The notes beneath the pieces are model-generated. The model saw only the letters and a list, made by a program, of their open reading frames with translations. It made no database searches and had not been told where the DNA came from. Both the position numbers and the translations under genes were made by a program. 64,000 bases of DNA from Candidatus Zymogenaceae bacterium. GTDB taxonomy: Bacteria; Desulfobacterota; Zymogenia; Zymogenales; Zymogenaceae. The first letter of the stretch is position 1. Each line of letters opens with the position of its first letter. The DNA lies in the NCBI GenBank assembly GCA_016931225.1, contig JAFGFE010000040.1, forward strand, positions 1-64,000, in the 5' to 3' direction. Positions 44,348 through 54,289 of this stretch are shown here, one piece after another.

Positions 44348-45225
44348 GCCAGTACCACCGGGGATGCCACATAGATGGACGAATAGGTACCCACGAGGAT
44401 GCCCACCGTCAGGGCGAACGCGAAATCGTGGATAACCCCGCCGCCCAGGAACAGGAGCGCCAATACCGCCAGCAGCGTCACCCCGGAGGTGATGATCGTA
44501 CGGGACAGGGTCTCGTTGATGCTGCGGTTCATGACCTCCTCTTCCGGCTCCTTCCTGGCCTTTCTCAGGTTTTCCCGGATTCGGTCGAAGACCACGATGG
44601 TATCGTTGATGGAATACCCGATGACCGTGAGGATCGCCGCGATAATAGGAAGCGACACCTCGTAGTTCATGATGGAAAAGGCGCCCAGAGTGATGATTGA
44701 ATCGTGAACCAGGGCCGCCACGGCGCCCAGTGCGTAGCGAAACTCAAAGCGAACGGAGACGTAGATGAGAATGCCGACCACCGCCAGGACCACGGCCAGA
44801 AGTCCCTTTCGTTTCAGGTCCTCCCCCACCCTCGGGCCCACCATCTCCACTCGGCGAAGCTCCACGGATCCCTCTCCGAAGTGATCCGTGAGATTCTCCA
44901 TGACCATCTCCGACAGTGTCGCCACGTCAAGGTCAGTCTCCACCACGCGGATGATGTATTCATTCTTCTCGCCGCCGGTGAAGCTCTGCACTACCGGGTC
45001 CTTCAGACCCGCCGTCGTCAGGATGTCCTTTATCTCGGAAAGGGTGACTTCCTCGGAAAACTGCACCTGGATCAGGCTTCCCCCGGCGAAGTCTATACCG
45101 TAGTTCGGGCCGCCGTGAAGCACCAGTGAGCCGATGCTGATGACGATCAGGACCAGCGAGACGATATATGCGTACGTACGCTTTCCGATGATATCGTAGG
45201 ATACGTCCGGTTTGATGAATTCCAT
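44290..45225 (-). CDS. secF: Preprotein translocase subunit SecF
   Basis: 311 residues, six transmembrane segments. 'YGIDFAGGSLIQVQF' (N-terminal periplasmic strand), a first periplasmic domain with 'LRRVEMVGPRVGEDL', and 'YSINDTIVVFDRIRENLR' (SecF signature) are present. With SecD it uses the proton-motive force to pull proteins through SecYEG. It starts 13 nt after secD ends, with a GAGGAG site. Confidence 0.95.
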   Translation of the reverse strand: MEFIKPDVSYDIIGKRTYAYIVSLVLIVISIGSLVLHGGPNYGIDFAGGSLIQVQFSEEVTLSEIKDILTTAGLKDPVVQSFTGGEKNEYIIRVVETDLDVATLSEMVMENLTDHFGEGSVELRRVEMVGPRVGEDLKRKGLLAVVLAVVGILIYVSVRFEFRYALGAVAALVHDSIITLGAFSIMNYEVSLPIIAAILTVIGYSINDTIVVFDRIRENLRKARKEPEEEVMNRSINETLSRTIITSGVTLLAVLALLFLGGGVIHDFAFALTVGILVGTYSSIYVASPVVLAWSKLFPHKGSAHRRKRRR

Positions 45226-45238
45226 AAGTCATTCTCCT

Positions 45239-46891
45239 CTATACGCTCAACCGCTTGATCCTGAAGCGGGACATCGCAAATTCGAAAACGGTCCGGGACA
45301 CAAATATGGCGGTAAAGAGGCTTGTAACGATACCCACACTCAATGTCACGGCGAATCCCTTCACCGGCCCGGTGCCGAACTGAAACAGCACGAGGGCTGC
45401 GATGAGGGTCGTGACGTTGGCGTCAAGAATCGTGAGAAACGCCTTGGAATACCCCCCCTCGATCGACGCCCGGGGAGTTTTCCCCAGGCGCAGCTCCTCT
45501 CTGACCCGTTCGAACACAAGGACGTTTGCATCAACCGCCATACCGATGGTCAGGGCGATGCCGGCGATGCCCGGCAGCGTCAGGGTGGCCTGAAAGGCGC
45601 TCATGATGCCCAGGATGATAACCATGTTCAAAAACAGGGCCAAATCCGCCACCAAACCCGATGCGCCGTAGTAGAGCGCCATGAAGATGACCACCAGGGC
45701 GCCGCCCACCAGGGTCGCCATAAATCCCATCCTGATGGAATCCGTACCGAGGGAGGGACCCACCGTCCGCTCCTCCAACAACGTCAGCGTTGCCGGCAGT
45801 GCGCCGGCCCGAAGCACGATGGCCAGCTCCTTGGCCTCATCCAGGGGAAAGCTCCCCTCGATGATGGCCGCGCCGCCGGTGATGCGGGATTTAATGACCG
45901 GCGCGGAATAGACGTTGTTGTCCAGTATGATGGCAAGCCGCCGCCCCACATTGTCGCCGGAGACCTTTTCGAACAGCGCCTCTCCCCGGCGGTCGAATTC
46001 GATATGCACGTAGGGCCTTCCCGCCTTGGAGGAATCGAACGCGATGGTTGCGTCGGTGATGACCTCGCCGGTCATCTGGGTTTCCTCTTCCACGAGATAG
46101 GGAACCTCATCCATGATCTCGCCGGTTTCTCTGTCCTTCACCTTCTCGTATACGAGCTCCATCCCCTCGGGAATATTTCCCTTGAGGGCCTCAGACAGCA
46201 TCTCGTCGTCATCCACCACCAGCTTGAACTCCAGAAGCGCCACCTTCCTGATCAGCTCCTTGGCGCTCTCCATATCGCTCACGCCGGGAAGCTGGACCAG
46301 GATGTCGTATTCCCCCTGGCGGATAATTTCCGGCTCGGTCAGGCCCAGCTCGTCCACCCGGTTTCGGATGGTCTCCAGGGTCTGCTCGACGGTGCGGTCG
46401 TTGAACTCGGCCAGGTCTTTTTCCCGGTAGACGAACCTGATCTCCATGCCGCCCTCTTCAATGGTCCGGGACTCGGTGACCGTCAGCATCCGGTATCGCT
46501 CGGAGACATAATCCTTAAGGGCTTGTTCATCCTCGGAGCTTGACAGCACGACCACCAGCTCCGTACCTTCCCGTCCGGATTTTTTATACGCAATCCCCTC
46601 GTCATCCATGTACCCCCCCACCTCGGTGGAGAACCGATCCAGGGAATTGGCCAGGGCCTCGTCCAGATCCACTCCCAGAAGCAGGTGCATGCCCCCCTTC
46701 AGGTCCAGCCCCAGGTGCAGGGTCTTGGAGGGAAGGAGCTTTACCCGTTCGTCCCCCATGGCGATGCCATTGGTCATCCAGTTTGGAAGGGTTCTGTCTT
46801 CTTTCACAATCAGGGTGGGTATGAGGTACGCCACCGAAACCAGCACCACCACAGCGATAATGCCAAATCTGATGCGTAAATCCTTGATCAT
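45239..46891 (-). CDS. secD: Preprotein translocase subunit SecD
   Basis: 550 residues, six transmembrane segments with a large P1 periplasmic domain between the first two. Motifs are 'LGLDLKGGMHLLLGVD', 'RVDELGLTEPEIIRQG' and 'MAVDANVLVFERVREELRLGK'. It forms the SecDF complex that improves export and release of proteins. Order yajC-secD-secF is standard. The ribosome site is GAGAGAG. Confidence 0.95.
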   Translation of the reverse strand: MIKDLRIRFGIIAVVVLVSVAYLIPTLIVKEDRTLPNWMTNGIAMGDERVKLLPSKTLHLGLDLKGGMHLLLGVDLDEALANSLDRFSTEVGGYMDDEGIAYKKSGREGTELVVVLSSSEDEQALKDYVSERYRMLTVTESRTIEEGGMEIRFVYREKDLAEFNDRTVEQTLETIRNRVDELGLTEPEIIRQGEYDILVQLPGVSDMESAKELIRKVALLEFKLVVDDDEMLSEALKGNIPEGMELVYEKVKDRETGEIMDEVPYLVEEETQMTGEVITDATIAFDSSKAGRPYVHIEFDRRGEALFEKVSGDNVGRRLAIILDNNVYSAPVIKSRITGGAAIIEGSFPLDEAKELAIVLRAGALPATLTLLEERTVGPSLGTDSIRMGFMATLVGGALVVIFMALYYGASGLVADLALFLNMVIILGIMSAFQATLTLPGIAGIALTIGMAVDANVLVFERVREELRLGKTPRASIEGGYSKAFLTILDANVTTLIAALVLFQFGTGPVKGFAVTLSVGIVTSLFTAIFVSRTVFEFAMSRFRIKRLSV

Positions 46892-47099
46892 CTTCTCTCT
46901 CTCTTTCCGCCCCGGCTTCCGAGGGATGGGAAAAACCGCCGCCGGTCACTTCCGGTGTGCCTCGTATCTCCCCTCCCGGAACCCGGGCATGAAATCTCCG
47001 GCTGCGGGATACGCAGCGGATATCCTCCGATTCGTCGTCGTCCGTTCACATTCATCCCGGAGGTGTCGAAGGCAACGCCACAGGACAGCCTCGTTACGA

Positions 47100-47447
47100 T
47101 CAGCTCGGCTGATCTTCCCGCTTGACTACGGCGATGGACGACTTGGTCACCTTGACCTTGACGTTCTGGGCCACCTCAACCGTGGCCAGGTTTTCCGCCA
47201 CGGAGGTGACGGTGCCGTGGATGCCGCCGGCGGTGACCACCTGGTCGCCCTTCTTGAGCGCTTCCACCATGTTCCGGTGATCCTTCTGCCGCTTCTGCTG
47301 GGGGCGGATGAGCAGGAAGTAGAAAATTACGAAGATCAGGATGATCGGCACAAAGGCGCCAAAGCTCCCCAGGGGGCCCTCCGCCTGTCCCTCGGGGGGT
47401 GACATGGCCGTCAGGGCCGCCGCGATTGAATACAGAGTGAATGTCAT
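47100..47447 (-). CDS. yajC: Sec translocase accessory subunit YajC
   Basis: 115 residues with one transmembrane segment. 'FVIFYFLLIRPQQKRQKDH' and 'LKKGDQVVTAGGIHGTV' are the YajC signature. It associates with SecDF-YidC at the inner membrane. It overlaps the tgt stop by 4 nt, so it is coupled to it. A 208-nt gap separates it from secD. Confidence 0.95.
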   Translation of the reverse strand: MTFTLYSIAAALTAMSPPEGQAEGPLGSFGAFVPIILIFVIFYFLLIRPQQKRQKDHRNMVEALKKGDQVVTAGGIHGTVTSVAENLATVEVAQNVKVKVTKSSIAVVKREDQPS

Positions 47448-48559
47448 GTATCTTCTCCCGTGATTTTTTCCAAAAAATCCTTCTGAAACGTTTTCATCGT
47501 GTCTGTTCGTATCGCCCGCCTGATATCCCCGATAACCTTGAAATAGAAGGCCAGGTTATGCAGGGTGTTGGCGATGGACGCCAGTATTTCCCCGGAGTGA
47601 AATAAATGCCTGAGATACGCCCGGGAAAAGGTTCGACAGGCATAGCAGTCGCAGTCCTCGTCCACCGGTCGCTCGTCCCGCTTGAAGCGCTCGTTCTTTA
47701 TCACGAGCTTGCCCCGGGAGGTAAAGAGCGTTCCGTTTCGGGCGTTCCGCGTAGGCATGACGCAATCGAACATGTCGGCCCCCAGGGCTGAAAGGTTCAC
47801 GAGGTCCTCAGGGGTCCCCACGCCCATGATATATCGGGGCTTCTCCCGGGGGAGCTCCCCAAGGGCGACGTGTGCCATCTCGTACATCAATCCCTTGGCC
47901 TCGCCCACCGAAAGCCCCCCCACCGCATAGCCGGGAAAGTTAAGCTCAACCGTCTCTTGGGCCGAGCGGCGTCGCAGGTCTTCGTACATGCCCCCCTGGA
48001 CGATGCCGAAGAGCGCCTGGGCGGGAATCGTATGGGCGTGCTTGCATCGCTCGGCCCACCGGAGCGTCAGCTCGAGAGATGACGTGGTCTCCAACCGGGT
48101 GGCGGGATAGGGCGTGCATTCGTCCAGACACATGATGATGTCCGCCCCCAGGGCGTTCTGTATCTCCACGGCGCTCTCCGGTGTCAGGAGGTGCCGGGAG
48201 CCGTCCAGGTGAGACTGGAAGCGCACGCCCTCTTCGGTGATGGTGCGAAGCTCTCCCAGGCTGAACACCTGGAACCCCCCGCTGTCCGTCAGGATGGGGC
48301 GGTCCCACCCCATGAAGGAATGCAGCCCCCCCATATCCCGGACCACGTCGTGTCCCGGTCTCAGGTACAGGTGATACGTATTTGAAAGAACGATCTCGGC
48401 GCCCAGTTCAACAAGACGGTCGGGGCTCATGGCCTTGACCGTCCCCTGGGTGCCCACCGGCATGAATACCGGCGTTTCCACCGCGCCGTGGGGCGTTTCC
48501 AGCATTCCCCGTCTGGCGTCGGTATCCGAGCTTGTATCTAAAACGGTATATGAAAACAT
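47444..48559 (-). CDS. tgt: tRNA-guanine transglycosylase
   Basis: 371 residues from ATG 48559. Catalytic Asp in 'DSGGFQVFSLGE'; the second Asp lies in the late segment containing 'MFDCVMPTRNARNG'. The zinc site is 'CDCYACRTFSRAYLRHLFHSGE'. It exchanges guanine-34 for preQ1 in tRNA (queuosine pathway). An alternative GTG start at 48580 is possible. The neighbour queA does the next step. Length (370-390) is normal. Confidence 0.95.
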   Translation of the reverse strand: MFSYTVLDTSSDTDARRGMLETPHGAVETPVFMPVGTQGTVKAMSPDRLVELGAEIVLSNTYHLYLRPGHDVVRDMGGLHSFMGWDRPILTDSGGFQVFSLGELRTITEEGVRFQSHLDGSRHLLTPESAVEIQNALGADIIMCLDECTPYPATRLETTSSLELTLRWAERCKHAHTIPAQALFGIVQGGMYEDLRRRSAQETVELNFPGYAVGGLSVGEAKGLMYEMAHVALGELPREKPRYIMGVGTPEDLVNLSALGADMFDCVMPTRNARNGTLFTSRGKLVIKNERFKRDERPVDEDCDCYACRTFSRAYLRHLFHSGEILASIANTLHNLAFYFKVIGDIRRAIRTDTMKTFQKDFLEKITGEDT

Positions 48560-48688
48560 CGGCGCACAATCGGCCGGCACGTATTATGTGTATTATTTAT
48601 ATATGCTCTTTGCACCGTATTCATCCGGGGGATTGTGCCGACTTCACCTCCCGCCGCCTTTTCTCCGTCTTCCCCCTCTTACGCCCCC

Positions 48689-49870
48689 TCAGACGATCAG
48701 CATGGCGTCGCCGTAGCTGTAAAACCGGTACTCCTCTTTCACCGCCTCCCGGTACGCCTCCAGTATCTTATCGCGGCCCGCGAAGGCCGCCGTGAGCATG
48801 AGAAGCGTCGAGCGGGGCAGGTGGAAGTTTGTCACCATCGCGCCCGTGATTCGAAATCCGAACCCGGGGGTGATGAAGAGCCGGGTGCCGCCGCTTCCCG
48901 CCGGGACACGGCCGTCGGGTGTCGCCACTCCCTCCAGCGCGCGAACGGTGGTGGTGCCCACGGCGACGATCCGCCTTCCTGCATCCAGCGCTGCGTTGAT
49001 CTTGTCTGCAGCGGCTTCCGATATATCAAAGACCTCGGCGTGCATCCGGTGGTCTTCCACTCTCTCTGTCCTGACCGGGAGGAACGTCCCCGGCCCCACA
49101 TGCAGCGTCACCGTGACCCGCCCGATCCCCATCCCGTCGAGCCGGGCGAGCATCACCTCATCGAAGTGGAGGCCCGCCGTGGGCGCCGCAACGGAGCCCG
49201 GAGGGTCCGCATAGACGGTCTGGTACCTGTTTTGATCATCGGCGTCGGACCAGCCGTCGATCGCCGCATCACCCCGCCGGATATACGGCGGCAGCGGCGC
49301 GCTCCCCCATCGGGAGAGATACGCCTCCAATCCGCCGGCCAGGTCTCCCGGGATTTCCGTTCGGATGGAAAATCCCTCGTCGTCCTTTCCGGTGATGACC
49401 GCCTCCACCCCGCCGGGGAGGAGAATCCGCACCCCGGGTCGGAGGTTCTTGCCGGTCATCAGGCAGCGAAAGACGAAATATTGATTCGGTTCCGGCTTCG
49501 TCTTTTCCTGCACCCCGTCGGTCGCCTCGTCCCCTGTTCCGCCGGAGAGAATCCTTTCCGTCTCATCGTTCGCCGTTCCCTCGCCCGCTTCCCCTTCCTG
49601 CTTCCCCTGCACCCCGTGGGGCAGAAAGAGCAGCTCGGCCCTGCCGCCGGTCTCCTTTTTCCCGATCACCCGGGCGGGCACCACCCGGGAGTCGTTGACC
49701 ACCAGGAGGTCGTCTTTCCCGAGATACTCCGGCAGGTCCGAAAACATCCGGTGGGCGACGTGTCCGGTTGCTCTCTCCAGCACCAGGAGCCGGGAGCCGG
49801 TCCGGTCTTTTGCCGGGCGCTGGGCGATGAGGCGCTCCGGCAGCTCGTAGTCGAAATCGGATACGTCCAT
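48689..49870 (-). CDS. queA: S-adenosylmethionine:tRNA ribosyltransferase-isomerase, with an unusual insertion
   Basis: 393 residues from ATG 49870, against about 340-350 normally. 'DFDYELPERLIAQRP', 'LVVNDSRVVPARV', 'PTAGLHFD' and 'LHVGPGTFLPV' are QueA signatures. It converts preQ1-tRNA to epoxyqueuosine-tRNA. Residues 86-128 (about 49487-49615) are a polar, Gly/Glu/Thr-rich extra segment before 'PNQYFVFRCLM', not found in usual members as I know them. A longer in-frame N-terminus begins upstream but is not QueA-like. It borders the AT-rich island. Confidence 0.92.
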   Translation of the reverse strand: MDVSDFDYELPERLIAQRPAKDRTGSRLLVLERATGHVAHRMFSDLPEYLGKDDLLVVNDSRVVPARVIGKKETGGRAELLFLPHGVQGKQEGEAGEGTANDETERILSGGTGDEATDGVQEKTKPEPNQYFVFRCLMTGKNLRPGVRILLPGGVEAVITGKDDEGFSIRTEIPGDLAGGLEAYLSRWGSAPLPPYIRRGDAAIDGWSDADDQNRYQTVYADPPGSVAAPTAGLHFDEVMLARLDGMGIGRVTVTLHVGPGTFLPVRTERVEDHRMHAEVFDISEAAADKINAALDAGRRIVAVGTTTVRALEGVATPDGRVPAGSGGTRLFITPGFGFRITGAMVTNFHLPRSTLLMLTAAFAGRDKILEAYREAVKEEYRFYSYGDAMLIV

Positions 49871-50213
49871 CGCCGGCCGCTCGCCTCCCGCCGCCCATTC
49901 GGGGTTGATACGTAATTGATACGTAAACTTTATGATGAAATCACATGTCGGCGGCAATGTCAAGGGGAATAATGGGGGAGTGCTATTCACATAAAGGAGA
50001 AAATAATTACATTTAATAGACAGAGCAAGCTTTTTGAAAGATGATAAGAAAAAAATCTACTTCTTTTTTCGATCTTCTTCTGTTATATTACTTTCGGATA
50101 ACCTATTATATACTTATTATATTTATGTAATTCATTATGATTAACGATCATCTCGGATAGTAAAAGGACAACAAGACTCAAGAATTCTCTACTATGTATA
50201 ATTGAAGAACTAT

Positions 50214-51197
50214 ATGCCTGACCCAACAACTACCGATATTAAAAAACCTAGAGAGATCGTCGAAGAACTATGGCCACAAATACAAGGTGGTAATTATATT
50301 GTATGGATTGGCTCTGGTTTATCAGGTGATGAATATCCGAGTTGGGAAGACTCAATAAATATTATATGTCAATCATGTCAAATTCCCTTACTAAATAGAA
50401 ACGATGATGACAAAGAAAAATTGAAGAAAATAGATGCCTGTAGAAAAAAAAATGAAAATCTGTATCTAGAAGAGATCAAAAAGATTTTTGGGAAACATCC
50501 AGAGAAAATACCACCCGCCTATGTTTATCTATCAAAAATTCAATTTGTGGCATATATTACAACAAATTTCGACCCAATATTAAGCATAGTGGGCTTAGAT
50601 AGTAATAACACTATTCACTATTACCCTGACTTAGTAACTAGAATTGAAGGTAGCAGAAAACCAATTTATTATATCCATGGTTTAGTAAGAAGATTCAACA
50701 GAAATACTCGAGAAATTGAACTTAGACCAGAATCATTAGTTTTTTCTGAAACCGATTATCAAAAAGCATACTATGATGATTTGAGTACATTGAAGCATTT
50801 TCTATATAATATTCTTTTGAACTATCCAATTCTTTTTTTAGGGTACCGTCTAGAAGATGACTTAAAAGTAATATTTGGTCATATTCAAAGAATATTACAT
50901 ATTCTTAAAAGCAACAATCCAGACCGTGAAACATTTAAAAAACACATTTTATTACCTACTAGATATGATAATAGCAATGAAAAAAATGGGGAGCCAGAAC
51001 GTGATTATGAAGAAGAAAAAAGAGAAAATGATTTATATAAAGAAATCGATATTGAAGTAATAAGATATGATCCAGAAGACAAAAGCAAACACACCGAAAT
51101 CTATGAAATCTTAGAAATAATCTCTTTTCTGACATCTTCAAGATCAGATATTCAGAATAGCGAGGACTTACCAAGTGCCGAACGAGTTCTTCGATAG
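50214..51197 (+). CDS. SIR2-like (SIR2_2) NAD-hydrolase-type protein, putative defence effector
   Basis: 327 residues from ATG 50214; a TTG start at 50202 is also possible. SIR2-fold motifs in order: 'VWIGSGLSGDEYPSW' (glycine-rich NAD site, residues 30-44), 'YITTNFDPIL' (Asn118, Asp120), 'YYIHGLV' (catalytic-type His155), 'LVFSETDYQKAY' and 'LFLGYRLED'. In bacterial defence proteins this fold usually cleaves NAD+ to stop phage growth. The last 40 residues are charged and Glu/Lys-rich, and it overlaps the next gene by 23 nt. Ribosome site is weak. AT-rich codon use. Confidence 0.85.
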   Translation: MPDPTTTDIKKPREIVEELWPQIQGGNYIVWIGSGLSGDEYPSWEDSINIICQSCQIPLLNRNDDDKEKLKKIDACRKKNENLYLEEIKKIFGKHPEKIPPAYVYLSKIQFVAYITTNFDPILSIVGLDSNNTIHYYPDLVTRIEGSRKPIYYIHGLVRRFNRNTREIELRPESLVFSETDYQKAYYDDLSTLKHFLYNILLNYPILFLGYRLEDDLKVIFGHIQRILHILKSNNPDRETFKKHILLPTRYDNSNEKNGEPERDYEEEKRENDLYKEIDIEVIRYDPEDKSKHTEIYEILEIISFLTSSRSDIQNSEDLPSAERVLR

Positions 51198-54138
51198 AAT
51201 AGGAAAAATAGACAAAGCAATCGAAAAAGGCCCTATGGACTGCAATTTTTCTATTGATGTAGAACCTTATCTATTAGAAGACTCATCAATTTTCTACTTT
51301 TTTGAACATGAAGATTTACGTGAGAATTCCAACTGGCTTGAATTACTTGTCATAGTGGGTAGGTTTGATAGAGCACCTGACTCTATCTATGATGACAAAA
51401 ATAAAACAATATTTTGCCCAATATGGCCTGAATCCCAATACCTCGCCAAGATGGCATCAAGAGCTCCAGATATAGTAACTAAAATCATATTAGAGGTTGT
51501 TCCCGATACAAATAACTATAATGTTCATTTTGATTTTATTAGTTCCGCATTGGCATTACCTCCAGAGAATAAAAGAGAGTTAAGAAGTATTGCAAAAAAA
51601 GAATCAGGCTGGATAAAAGGACAGGGTTATTTTGGTTCATTCCTTGTATACAAATATCAAGAATTGCTAGATAAACTAATTAAATTTGAAGACTTTGAAA
51701 CCGCTCTAGAATTGGCAGATACTCTTCTGGAAGTACTTCCAGATCCAAAAAAAGATGAAAAACTAAAAAATGAAGATAAACTTATCTATCTAACCCCACA
51801 GGCACGCTTTGATTCTTTCCACTATGCAGAAATTATTAGAATAGCCTTTCCGGATCTTACTAAAAATATAGGGATTGAGATTATTAATATCTTATGTTCT
51901 AAATTGACAAAGTTTATCGAATTGTCTGAAACCAACGATGACGGGAATTTCTATAAAGAATTTACATACCATTGGAGACCAGCAATTGAAGATCATGCTC
52001 AAAATTCTAACTATGCTGACCTTGGTGATGTACTGGTTGACGCTGTAAGAGATATGTCAATCTTTCTTATAGATTACGATAGTACAAAATTTCAAGAGAT
52101 TGTATCCTACCTTGAAGATAAAAAGTCACAGATATTTGACCGTATTGTTCTATTCCTCCTGAATAAATATCCAGACTTACTACCCAACAGAGCAATTGAA
52201 GCAATAACAAATATTTCCCTTTTCGATGACATCGCATTTCTCCATGAGTATGCTCGCCTCCTGGATAATCAATTTGATAAACTCTCTCCTAAAACACAAA
52301 AAACTATTTTTAGTTGGATAGATAACCCAGACATCGATGAATTAAGAGACATTTTTAAAAGCCTCATGGGTAGAGAACCAGACGAAAAGGAGCTGATTAA
52401 ACAAAAAGAGAGGTGGCAACTAAAGAAGCTTGCATTAATTGAAAACCATTTAAAAGGAAAAAGAAAGTCAGAATACGAAAAATTAGTAGAAAAATATACA
52501 AAACCGGAGCACCCGGATTTTGCTGTTTACACTTCTATTGGTTCTTTTGGACCAAACAGCCCTATACCAACAGAGGAATTAGAGAAAATGACCATTGACG
52601 AAATGGTCGAAAAAATAAACAACTGGAATTGGCCGGGTGATTTTGGAGGTCCCTCACCTGAGGGATTAAGTCGGGTACTTTCAAATGTTGTAAAAAGTAA
52701 ACCGGAACAATTTGTAGAAGAAACGGAAAAGTTAAAGAATCTGGAAGATCCAACATGTATCAAGGGTATTATAATCGGTCTTAGAGATGCTTTAAAAGAA
52801 GATAGGACTTTTGAGTGGCCTAAACTTCTCAATTTTTGCCTGTGGGTAACTTCACAACCACGAGAGATGGAAATACCTGATAGAGGTAGCTTTGATAAAG
52901 ATCCCGATTGGTCGAGGTCTAGAAGATGGATAGCATCGCTCTTAGATGATGGATTTGATTCAAAAACAAATCCCATACCAATCGAACTACGAAACATGGT
53001 ATGGGGGTTACTCAAGTTACTTGCAGAAGACCCTTCCCCTTACAAGGAGGAAGAAAAAAATTATGATGAATCAGAAATAATGGACTTCATGACATTATCT
53101 ATCAATACGACTCGCGGAGTAGCAATGCACGCTGTGGTCCGCTTTGCATTATGGTTGAGAAGAGATTTTGAAAAAAGATCTAACTCAGAAAGCCTCTTAG
53201 CAAACGGCTTTAGTGAAATGTCCGGCGTCAAAGAAGTCCTTGAAAAACATCTCGATATACAACATGATCCTTCATATACAATTAGATCCGTGTATGGCCA
53301 ATGGTTTCCCTGGCTCGTTCTTTTAGATGAAGCTTGGGCAAAAGAAAATGCTCTAAAAATCTTCCCAGATGATGAGAAAGATAGGAAGTACCTACATGCC
53401 GCATGGGGAGCATATATTAAGTATTCAAGACCTTATAACAATATTTTTGTAATTCTCAAAAAACAATATTCTGATGCTGTTGACATTCTCCCTACTCAGG
53501 AGACTAAAGATGGAAGTTCCACCATATATAGAGATAGACTCGCAGAACATCTCGTGACGTATTATTGGAGAGGATTATTTGATTTAGAAGATTCCCTATT
53601 TAAAAATTTCTGGGAAAAGGCTGATAACTCATTAAGAGAACATACGATAGATTTTTTAGGACGAAATCTGAGCAATACTCCCGAAGATATTGAGAGCGAT
53701 ATCCTAGATCGTTTTAAAAATTTATGGACTTTTAGACTTTCTGTTGTAAATAATGCCGAAAAAAAAGAGAGCTTCATAAGTGAAATGTCTTGCTTCGGAT
53801 GGTGGTTTACTTCAAAGAAATTTGAAGATGCATGGGTTCTACCTAAGCTCTACGAATCACTCAAAATCTCAAGAAAGGTAGAATTCAATCGTGATGTGGT
53901 AAAAAAGCTTGCTGAAATCTCCGATGAATTTCCTGTTGATACTTTTCTATGCTTAAATGAGATAGCGAGAGGAGAAGTAAATCTCTGGGATATAAAGTCT
54001 TGGTATAAAGAAGCATATATTATTTTGGAAAATGCTCTAAATTGTAAAAATAAAGAAATAGTACAAGATGCTATTGATCTCACAAATTATCTTGGAAGCT
54101 TAGGCTTTATTGAAGAGTTTAGAAAATTGGTTGCGTGA
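51175..54138 (+). CDS. Large helical protein partner of the SIR2-like gene (possible DUF4020-like)
   Basis: 987 residues from GTG 51175, with ATG 51235 as an alternative (AAAGG site). No signal peptide, no transmembrane segment and no P-loop, so it is not a STAND ATPase. It appears almost entirely alpha-helical and repeat-like, with Trp/Leu-rich segments such as 'FETALELADTLLEVLP', 'VVRFALWLRRDFEKRS' and 'YLHAAWGAYIKYSRPYNN'. The last resembles, from memory, the C-terminal DUF4020 region of SIR2-linked defence proteins. Coupled translation with the SIR2 gene indicates a complex: this protein may sense phage or restrain the effector. Function is otherwise unrecognised. Confidence 0.75.
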   Translation: MPNEFFDRIGKIDKAIEKGPMDCNFSIDVEPYLLEDSSIFYFFEHEDLRENSNWLELLVIVGRFDRAPDSIYDDKNKTIFCPIWPESQYLAKMASRAPDIVTKIILEVVPDTNNYNVHFDFISSALALPPENKRELRSIAKKESGWIKGQGYFGSFLVYKYQELLDKLIKFEDFETALELADTLLEVLPDPKKDEKLKNEDKLIYLTPQARFDSFHYAEIIRIAFPDLTKNIGIEIINILCSKLTKFIELSETNDDGNFYKEFTYHWRPAIEDHAQNSNYADLGDVLVDAVRDMSIFLIDYDSTKFQEIVSYLEDKKSQIFDRIVLFLLNKYPDLLPNRAIEAITNISLFDDIAFLHEYARLLDNQFDKLSPKTQKTIFSWIDNPDIDELRDIFKSLMGREPDEKELIKQKERWQLKKLALIENHLKGKRKSEYEKLVEKYTKPEHPDFAVYTSIGSFGPNSPIPTEELEKMTIDEMVEKINNWNWPGDFGGPSPEGLSRVLSNVVKSKPEQFVEETEKLKNLEDPTCIKGIIIGLRDALKEDRTFEWPKLLNFCLWVTSQPREMEIPDRGSFDKDPDWSRSRRWIASLLDDGFDSKTNPIPIELRNMVWGLLKLLAEDPSPYKEEEKNYDESEIMDFMTLSINTTRGVAMHAVVRFALWLRRDFEKRSNSESLLANGFSEMSGVKEVLEKHLDIQHDPSYTIRSVYGQWFPWLVLLDEAWAKENALKIFPDDEKDRKYLHAAWGAYIKYSRPYNNIFVILKKQYSDAVDILPTQETKDGSSTIYRDRLAEHLVTYYWRGLFDLEDSLFKNFWEKADNSLREHTIDFLGRNLSNTPEDIESDILDRFKNLWTFRLSVVNNAEKKESFISEMSCFGWWFTSKKFEDAWVLPKLYESLKISRKVEFNRDVVKKLAEISDEFPVDTFLCLNEIARGEVNLWDIKSWYKEAYIILENALNCKNKEIVQDAIDLTNYLGSLGFIEEFRKLVA

Positions 54139-54195
54139 AAAATTAATTTCCTAATTGAGACTTGATCTGACAACTGCTTGGTCTCGTCCAAGAAC

Positions 54196-54289
54196 CTCAT
54201 CCCATCACCCTCGTCCCCAGGAATAATAGCAACAGCCCCAGCACCAACGCCGCCGGGGCGAAGCTCCGTATCACCCCGTCCGGCAGGGT
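54196..54289 (-). pseudogene. 3' remnant of a DUF2065 gene
   Basis: Translated on the minus strand it reads 'LPDGVIRSFAPAALVLGLLL' continuing to 'FLGTRVMG' and stop, near-identical to the end of the intact gene at 56199-56399 (about eight mismatches in 94 positions by eye). Nothing upstream continues the gene, so it is a fragment. Confidence 0.8.

Larger units (their letters stand above)
49991..54190. other. AT-rich genomic island with a two-gene SIR2-like system
   Basis: Base composition changes abruptly from GC-rich on both sides to strongly AT-rich here, and codon use of the two genes follows (AAA, AAT, ATA preferred). The left boundary lies near 49990, just upstream of queA; the right boundary lies in 54140-54190, just before a DUF2065 gene fragment. 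No integrase, transposase or tRNA is present. I saw no obvious direct repeat across the boundaries. The pattern suggests recent horizontal acquisition. Bases 49991-50213 hold no gene and are AT-rich. Confidence 0.75.
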
